Positions 59,742 through 64,000 of a stretch of DNA of 64,000 nt are shown in pieces. The first letter of the stretch is position 1. Each line of letters begins with the position of its first letter. The notes beneath the pieces are model-generated. The model saw only the letters and a program-made list of their open reading frames with translations. It was not told the DNA's origin and did no database searches. Source of the stretch: Serratia rhizosphaerae (GTDB taxonomy: Bacteria > Pseudomonadota > Gammaproteobacteria > Enterobacterales > Enterobacteriaceae); contig NZ_CP041764.1 in the NCBI RefSeq assembly GCF_009817885.1, positions 4,278,001 to 4,342,000 of the forward strand. The letters run 5' to 3'. A program made the position numbers and the translations under genes.

Positions 59742-60415
59742 TAACGCGTCCTCTTTCTGATCAGCAGCCCTAACAGGGCAAACAGCACCGGCATGCCAAT
59801 GGGCGCCCAGGGTACGGCCGCCAGCGCGAACGCCGTGCCGGAAACGGCGGAGAGCAGGGTGCGGCGGTTTTTCAACGCTGAGACGATCAGCGCCAGCAAA
59901 ATCGTCGGGAAGACGGCATCCAGACCAATGCTGTGCACGTCCGGGATCAAATTGCCGATCGAACCGCCGACAATCACCCCCAGCGGCCAGCACAGCGCGA
60001 TACCGAGACCGCACAGCCAGTAAGCCGCCTTGCGTGCCGCCAGCGTCGGCTGTGAGACGCCGAACACTACGCTTTCATCGTTCATAATGTGGCAGCCGAG
60101 AAAGCGCGCCGGGCCGTGGCCGATCAAATCCTTCACCGCCATGCCGAAGGGCATATGGCGCGCGTTGACCAGCAGCCCGGCGGTAGCGGCAGCAAATGGG
60201 CTGCCGCCGCCGGCAACGATGCCGATAAACAGAAATTCGGATGCGCCGGCCAGCACCAATACTGACAGCGCCAGCGGCACCCACAGCGGGAAGCCGTAGC
60301 CGGTAGCCAGCGAACCGTAAGAGACGCCCACGATACCATCGGCGAGGCAGACCAGCACGATGCCTTTGACCACCTCACTGTTTAGCACGCTCAAGCGGTT
60401 GAACTTCATCTCCAT
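59741..60415 (-). CDS. azlC: AzlC-type branched-chain amino acid exporter subunit
   Basis: 224 residues, inner-membrane protein of the LIV-E (YgaZ) family. SVLVLAGASEFLFIGIVAGG and LLVNARHMPFGMAVKDLIG (with the conserved N-x-RH) are the key motifs, followed by HIMNDESVVFGVSQ. Transcribed with azlD. The divergent XRE-cupin regulator gene and the shared dyad-rich intergenic region indicate local control. Confidence 0.92.
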   Translation of the reverse strand: MEMKFNRLSVLNSEVVKGIVLVCLADGIVGVSYGSLATGYGFPLWVPLALSVLVLAGASEFLFIGIVAGGGSPFAAATAGLLVNARHMPFGMAVKDLIGHGPARFLGCHIMNDESVVFGVSQPTLAARKAAYWLCGLGIALCWPLGVIVGGSIGNLIPDVHSIGLDAVFPTILLALIVSALKNRRTLLSAVSGTAFALAAVPWAPIGMPVLFALLGLLIRKRTR

Positions 60416-60420
60416 GACCT

Positions 60421-60492
60421 TATAACGAACGAAAGTTTTGTTATAATGAACAACGCCGAAGTGTTTTACAAGTCGAACGATCGTTCGTTATA
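60421..60492. promoter_or_regulatory. Divergent operator region azlC / XRE regulator
   Basis: TATAACGAACG (60421-60431) is exactly inverted as CGTTCGTTATA (60482-60492). Next to the right copy, CGAACGATCGTTCG (60475-60488) is a perfect palindrome. The core ACGAACG/CGTTCGT thus appears three times between the divergent starts. It is a likely binding site for the XRE-cupin regulator encoded at 60513. Confidence 0.65.
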
Positions 60493-60512
60493 GGATTAAG
60501 GTGCCGTAATTT

Positions 60513-61061
60513 ATGACGCAACCGATAACCATTATCGCCGATGCGCTGGTGCGTGAACGCCAGCGTGCGGGCCTCTCTCTGGCGGAAGTCGCCCGGCGTG
60601 CGGGCATCGCCAAGTCGACGCTGTCGCAGCTGGAGGCCGCTAACGGCAACCCCAGCCTGGAAACACTGTGGTCGCTGTGCGTCGCCCTGGACATTCCGTT
60701 TGCCAGGCTGATGGAGCCACAGCAAAACAGCACGCAGGTGATCCGCCGCGGCGAAGGGCCGACGGTGGTGGCGGAAATGGCCAACTATACCGCCGCGCTG
60801 TTGGCGACCTGTCCGCCGGGGGCGCGGCGCGATATTTACCTGTTGACGGCCCAGCCCGGCGCTGACCGTATTTCACAGCCGCACTCGCCCGGTTCGGTGG
60901 AACATATCATCATCACTCAAGGCCGGGCGTTGGTCGGGCTGATTGATACGCCGGTTGAGCTGTATGCCGGCGACTATATCTGTTATCCCGGCGATAGGGC
61001 GCATATCTTCAAGGCGCTGGAGCCTGATACGCTGGCGGTGCTGGTGTCGGAGCAGAATTGA
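60513..61061 (+). CDS. XRE-family regulator with cupin domain
   Basis: 182 residues. HTH_3 domain at about 12-66 (LSLAEVARRAGIAKSTLSQL, NPSLETLWSLC). A cupin_2 domain at about 105-178 (HSPGSVEHIIITQGRALVGL, YAGDYICYPGDRAHIF) probably senses a small molecule. Such regulators are commonly divergent from azlCD exporters and control them. The operator dyads lie between the two genes. Confidence 0.93.
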   Translation: MTQPITIIADALVRERQRAGLSLAEVARRAGIAKSTLSQLEAANGNPSLETLWSLCVALDIPFARLMEPQQNSTQVIRRGEGPTVVAEMANYTAALLATCPPGARRDIYLLTAQPGADRISQPHSPGSVEHIIITQGRALVGLIDTPVELYAGDYICYPGDRAHIFKALEPDTLAVLVSEQN

Positions 61062-61309
61062 GTCGATGACGTCGGTTATTCGCCGGGTTAATTAACTATT
61101 GTAATTACCGTAATTACTTTCATTCTCATTTGGCCGTCATTTATAATCCTGCAGCCTGCCGTTTTTATCGCCATTAATAAGAATGCTAATTAATTTTGTT
61201 CCAACCTTCCGGCGCTCAGCGCCGCAGCGGCTGGGATCAGGGGAAGATCCTTACGGCAGGCGTCCCCCGGAATGGCATTCGCATAAACAGGGATTTCAGG
61301 AGAATGTTG

Positions 61310-61732
61310 ATGAAACGGAGCTTACCGCTATTGATGGCGGTGCTGATGGCCGCGGCGTCTGCGGCCGCGGGCGCGACCTTCGATTTACAATACCACCCGC
61401 CGGAAGCGGCCGACCGGAAAGCGGGTAATGCGGCGCAGCCCCTCAAGCCTGTGCCGCGCCACCAAATATGGAATGCGGAAAAACTGGCGCAGGACAATCA
61501 GCGGGCGGAGGGTGAGGAACAGGCTCAGGCACTGGCGGATTACCAGCGCCAGCGGCAACGCGCGCATATTCTGGGGGAGCAGCGGGAGCGGATCCGACGG
61601 CACCCGAACAGTACGCGGCCGGCGGCCAGAGACTATCTGGTGAACTGTATGCCGCCGGGGGATCGCGGCAGCCTGAAGTGGGATGATGAAGGCCGCGACC
61701 CGAGCCTGTGCGGGCGCATCAACTGGGACTGA
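61310..61732 (+). CDS. Exported protein of unknown function (140 aa)
   Basis: Signal peptide SLPLLMAVLMAAASAAAGA (cut near residue 22). The mature part has a basic, Gln/Arg-rich coiled-coil segment (QAQALADYQRQRQRAHILGE) and a C-terminal NCMPPGDRGSLKWDDEGRDP block with two Cys. The start at 61310 has AGGAG at 61295 with normal spacing; the ATG at 61304 is too close. No family recognised. A hairpin terminator follows. Confidence 0.75.
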   Translation: MKRSLPLLMAVLMAAASAAAGATFDLQYHPPEAADRKAGNAAQPLKPVPRHQIWNAEKLAQDNQRAEGEEQAQALADYQRQRQRAHILGEQRERIRRHPNSTRPAARDYLVNCMPPGDRGSLKWDDEGRDPSLCGRINWD

Positions 61733-61750
61733 ACATTCGCAAGAAAAACA

Positions 61751-61781
61751 AAAGGCCGGTCGCGGTTGACGTCCGGCCTTT
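61751..61781. terminator. Bidirectional terminator
   Basis: AAAGGCCGG (61751-61759) and CCGGCCTTT (61773-61781), between the converging exported-protein gene and rhlA. Confidence 0.8.
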
Positions 61782-61801
61782 CAGCATGCGGCGACACGTT
61801 T

Positions 61802-62641
61802 TCAGGATGCCATCGCTTCTTCAACCAACAGAAAACCATTCATCACGTCGTTGAAATAATCTGCCGCAAAGCGGCTTTCCATATAAATAAAGTGGCCAGC
61901 CTGCGGTACGGTAATAAATTCGCAGTTATTGATATAATTACTGAGTTCCTTAATATCTTGCGCTGTAGTGTATTCGTCCTGCTCGCCGTTAATGAACAGT
62001 ATCGGCGTATCAATCTGCCGGAAGGTATCGATATAATCCGCCTGATTAAACTCGGTAATCTGCGCAACGTGGTAACGAACCTGCTTTTGCGCCGACTCAT
62101 CAAACTGTCGCAAATGTTCGTAGTTCACCTGCTTTAACAGATTCGGCAGATATTTGCCGACCTCGGTGTTCAGCAGCATAGCCGCTTCATCGCCTTTGCC
62201 TTCATCCAGTAATTTTTTACCCTGGCTGACATAATAATTCATCGCGTCGTTAACCTTGGTGGAGAACGAAGCGACAACGGCTTTGCGGATGGAGCGCGGG
62301 CGGGAGGAGAGCGCCATCAGTGCTGCCAGTCCGCCCCAGGAGATCGAGAGCAGATAAGACGGTTCATAATGGTTAATCAAACTCTGCAGAATGAAAACCT
62401 CATCGCTTTTCGCCAGCGGCTTGGTTAAATCATTGTGCTGACGGGACTGACCAAGGAACGGTAAATCGAAGAGAATGACGTTAACCCGGTTCTTGAAGTT
62501 TCGTACGCAGCTGCGAAAAGCCAGCGTGGTTGAAAAAGATCCATTAACGCAGATGACGGAGTCCGTGACGCCGGGGTACATATATCGCTCTACATAGACC
62601 TGCCAGTCACCGACGCGAACAATTTCTGTTTCTGGTTTCAT
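61802..62641 (-). CDS. rhlA: RhlA-type 3-(3-hydroxyalkanoyloxy)alkanoate synthase
   Basis: 279 residues from the ATG at 62641. Close to P. aeruginosa RhlA throughout: VICVNGSFSTTLAF, VILFDLPFLGQSRQHN, LLSISWGGLAALMALS with Ser101 (Ser102 in RhlA), ING-EQDEYTTAQD with the Asp and AGHFIYMES with the His. It joins two 3-hydroxyacyl-ACP units to a surface-active lipid dimer. In Serratia, RhlA-like enzymes make wetting agents (rubiwettin type) used in surface spreading. No rhlB is adjacent, so the free dimer may be the product. Confidence 0.9.
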   Translation of the reverse strand: MKPETEIVRVGDWQVYVERYMYPGVTDSVICVNGSFSTTLAFRSCVRNFKNRVNVILFDLPFLGQSRQHNDLTKPLAKSDEVFILQSLINHYEPSYLLSISWGGLAALMALSSRPRSIRKAVVASFSTKVNDAMNYYVSQGKKLLDEGKGDEAAMLLNTEVGKYLPNLLKQVNYEHLRQFDESAQKQVRYHVAQITEFNQADYIDTFRQIDTPILFINGEQDEYTTAQDIKELSNYINNCEFITVPQAGHFIYMESRFAADYFNDVMNGFLLVEEAMAS

Positions 62642-62791
62642 TTCCCACCCCCATGAATAACAATAAAATGATGCCGGCCCCTCAGAATGGCGCAGCAAAC
62701 CCTGGTAAATATGTGAAAATTATTGCGTTCCGGTTATTTTGTTTCTGCGGCCAGAACGACCGCAGAGCGATATTATGAATCCGGGTATGGC

Positions 62792-63370
62792 TTACGCTGC
62801 GTGGTGTACGGCAGCGTCTGCGGCGTCAGTCACGCCGTTAACTTCTACAGCAGCAGCAGGTGTAGCAGCAGCGGCAACGTCGCCACCGGTCTGCTCCAGT
62901 GCAGAGATCAGCGCGTCGGTTGCGTCAGTCGCACCGGATACGCCGTCGGTGACGTGGTCAACCACACCAGATACGCCGTCGGTGACGTGGTCAACAACTT
63001 TGCCGACATCGCCGCCCAGGTCGCTGATTTTATCCAGTACGCCGCCAACAAAATCAGTCACATTGCCGGCCAGGTCGCCAACGGTGCCAGCCACATCACC
63101 CACCAGACCCAGCAGAGAGCCTGCTACGCCGGAAAGCAGGCCGCCAACGCTGCCGGCTACGCCGCTAATCACACCCCACAGGCCGCCGCTGCCTGAAGTC
63201 ACAGCGTCAACGACACCGCCGATAGCGCCGGTGGCGTTGTCAACGGTAGAGTCGACCAGATCGCCCACGGTGCCAGACACGCCGCCAACCAGATCGCCTG
63301 CGGTACCGGTAACGGAACCAACCAGATCGCTTGCGGTGTCAGCGACGTCTTTCACGATATTATCAGCCAT
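62792..63370 (-). CDS. Hendecad-repeat amphipathic protein (192 aa)
   Basis: From the ATG at 63370 (AGGAGGATTT before it): after 13 residues come about 14 consecutive 11-residue units in strict register, such as SDLVGSVTGTA, GDLVGGVSGTV, GDLVDSTVDNA, GNVTDFVGGVL, KVVDHVTDGVS, GVVDHVTDGVS. Gly, Val, Asp, Thr, Ser and Leu dominate; there is no Cys, almost no aromatic residue and no signal peptide. An 11-residue period suggests an amphipathic 11/3 helix or coiled coil. The last 25 residues are different (TPAAAVEVNGVTDAADAAVH). It lies upstream of rhlA on the same strand. Function unknown; a surface, biofilm or surfactant-linked protein is inferred. Confidence 0.82.
   Translation of the reverse strand: MADNIVKDVADTASDLVGSVTGTAGDLVGGVSGTVGDLVDSTVDNATGAIGGVVDAVTSGSGGLWGVISGVAGSVGGLLSGVAGSLLGLVGDVAGTVGDLAGNVTDFVGGVLDKISDLGGDVGKVVDHVTDGVSGVVDHVTDGVSGATDATDALISALEQTGGDVAAAATPAAAVEVNGVTDAADAAVHHAA
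62937..62995. repeat. 33-bp tandem repeat inside the hendecad gene
   Basis: A 33-base unit (62937-62969, beginning GATACGCCGTCGGTGACG) is followed directly by an identical copy through 62995. It encodes two copies of VVDHVTDGVSG and marks recent unit duplication. Confidence 0.85.
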
Positions 63371-63823
63371 AAATCCTCCTAAAAACCTTGCAGGGTTTTG
63401 CATTAACAGGGTAAGCATCCAAGCGAGAGTTATTCATCCATTCGCCTATAAAGTTAGAACCAGATCACGCCGATGATCAAAGTTTAATTAAGTATTAAAC
63501 CCATGTTAAAAAGTTATAAATCGTGTGATTTTTTATAAAATAATTAAATATCAATGAATTGATATTCTGGTGCGCTCATCGGATAAGTGAAATTTTTAGG
63601 AATAATTCTATTCACACAGTTTTATTACTGTTGTTTTATTAATTAATTGTGACGCAAACATTACCGTAGCGATATGTTCTGAATTTGTTAAGAAAATTTA
63701 CGTTTAGCGCTAAACTTTGTTGGTTTTATACGCCGCCTGCGCAACAAGCTTCTGAGGCCGGCGCCGGGCGGAAAGCGGGGAAGCGCGCACGGCGTAGGCC
63801 GGTGCGCAGAACGGGGAGGAGGG
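63371..63823. other. 453-base stretch, AT-rich promoter region
   Basis: Upstream of the hendecad gene the sequence is strongly AT-rich (63470-63700), consistent with a promoter under H-NS-type control. A GC-rich part follows at 63730-63820 near the end of the response-regulator gene. No gene seen. Confidence 0.45.
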
Positions 63824-64000
63824 TTAGCGGCAGTACGATTGCAACAGGCTCAGCGCGTCGGCATTGAGCTGATAGAGATACACCGGCCGGCCGGTGGCGC
63901 CGTACATGATACGTGTACTGAGGATATCGCTGTCGGCCAGGTAAATTAAATACTTACGGCATGATACCCGCGAGATGCCGATGGCATTAGCCAGATTATC
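63824..64000 (-). CDS. CitB/DcuR-type response regulator, C-terminal end (partial)
   Basis: 58 codons to a TAA at 63824-63826; the gene runs off the right edge. The visible part is a winged helix: DNLANAIGISRVSCRKYLIY, then LADSDILSTRIMYGATGRPV and YLYQLNADAL. The ISRVSCRKYL and YGATGRPVYLY elements are typical of the DNA-binding end of response regulators paired with citrate, malate or fumarate sensor kinases. The receiver domain is outside the window. Confidence 0.78.
   Translation of the reverse strand, partial: DNLANAIGISRVSCRKYLIYLADSDILSTRIMYGATGRPVYLYQLNADALSLLQSYCR

Noticed and set aside
62937..62995. Tandem repeat considered as a CRISPR-like array
   Set aside because: Only two adjoining 33-bp units without spacers, in frame inside a coding region.
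62739..63476. 245-codon Thr/Pro/Ser-rich frame opposite the hendecad gene
   Set aside because: Looks like a repetitive secreted protein, but it is the complement of the regular Val/Gly/Asp repeats; the minus frame has the AGGAGG site and exact 11-residue register.

Overview
The window is chromosomal DNA from an enteric gammaproteobacterium, most likely a Serratia. Reasons: gene order from about 9 to 46 kb follows the E. coli K-12 region yobH-mgrB-yebO / yobF-cspC-rlmA-mntP-yobD-manZYX-yoaE-pdeD-sdaA-nudL-pabB-yoaH / purT / yebG-yebF-yebE-ptrB-exoX-holE / copC-copD-yebY-sdsR. Several genes absent from E. coli match what is known from Serratia: a proline iminopeptidase, a chromosomal class C beta-lactamase with a 5'-leader hairpin, an RhlA-type lipid synthase and a pyrrolnitrin cluster. 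Species is not resolved. No tRNA, rRNA or CRISPR array was seen.

Layout. 1-4.1 kb: 3' part of the arginine succinyltransferase (AST) operon, astA(partial)-D-B-E. 4.4-5.8 kb: a general porin behind a long leader. 5.9-9.6 kb: yebW, kbp, several very small membrane proteins, a MarA/SoxS-type regulator and yccJ. 9.7-11.1 kb: yobH, mgrB, yebO and fosA. 11.2-15 kb: two small proteins, an aromatic amino acid permease and a metallo-beta-lactamase-fold hydrolase. 15.2-16.8 kb: an orphan type VI hcp facing a pesticin-like muramidase and an LprI-like inhibitor, read here as a T6SS effector/immunity module. 17.6-24 kb: yobF-cspC, a PgeF-like protein, rlmA, mntP with a manganese riboswitch, yobD and the manXYZ PTS operon. 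24.5-31.7 kb: yoaE, pdeD, sdaA, nudL and a frameshifted pabB. 32-42.9 kb: a GT2 glycosyltransferase, yoaH, purT, a cold-shock gene, dbpA, SOS-controlled yebG, yqfB, yebF, yebE, ptrB, exoX, a frameshifted pip and holE. 43-46.2 kb: ftnA with Fur-like sites, copC-copD-yebY and the sRNA gene sdsR.

From the 3' end of sdsR, a known attachment hot spot in Salmonella, the shared enteric gene order stops and an accessory region begins. It holds a duplicated att-like core, a broken tyrosine integrase, a small membrane protein, a scar of an IS3-type OrfA, and the complete pyrrolnitrin operon prnABCD (47.1-52.7 kb, minus strand) behind an array of three dyad operators. Next come an AT-rich O-acyltransferase gene broken by an in-frame stop, a VOC protein, an unknown amphipathic protein, a fatty acid desaturase, ampC, an azlCD exporter with its divergent regulator, a small exported protein, rhlA, and an unusual hendecad-repeat protein. 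The window ends inside a CitB/DcuR-type response regulator.

Main points for a second look: the Hcp-linked lysozyme/inhibitor pair; the integration history of the prn island (sdsR att site, integrase remnant, transposase scar touching prnD, operator array); the hendecad-repeat protein next to rhlA and its C-terminal motif shared with the 56.2 kb protein; and two single-base contractions in G/C runs (pabB, pip), which may be sequence errors.
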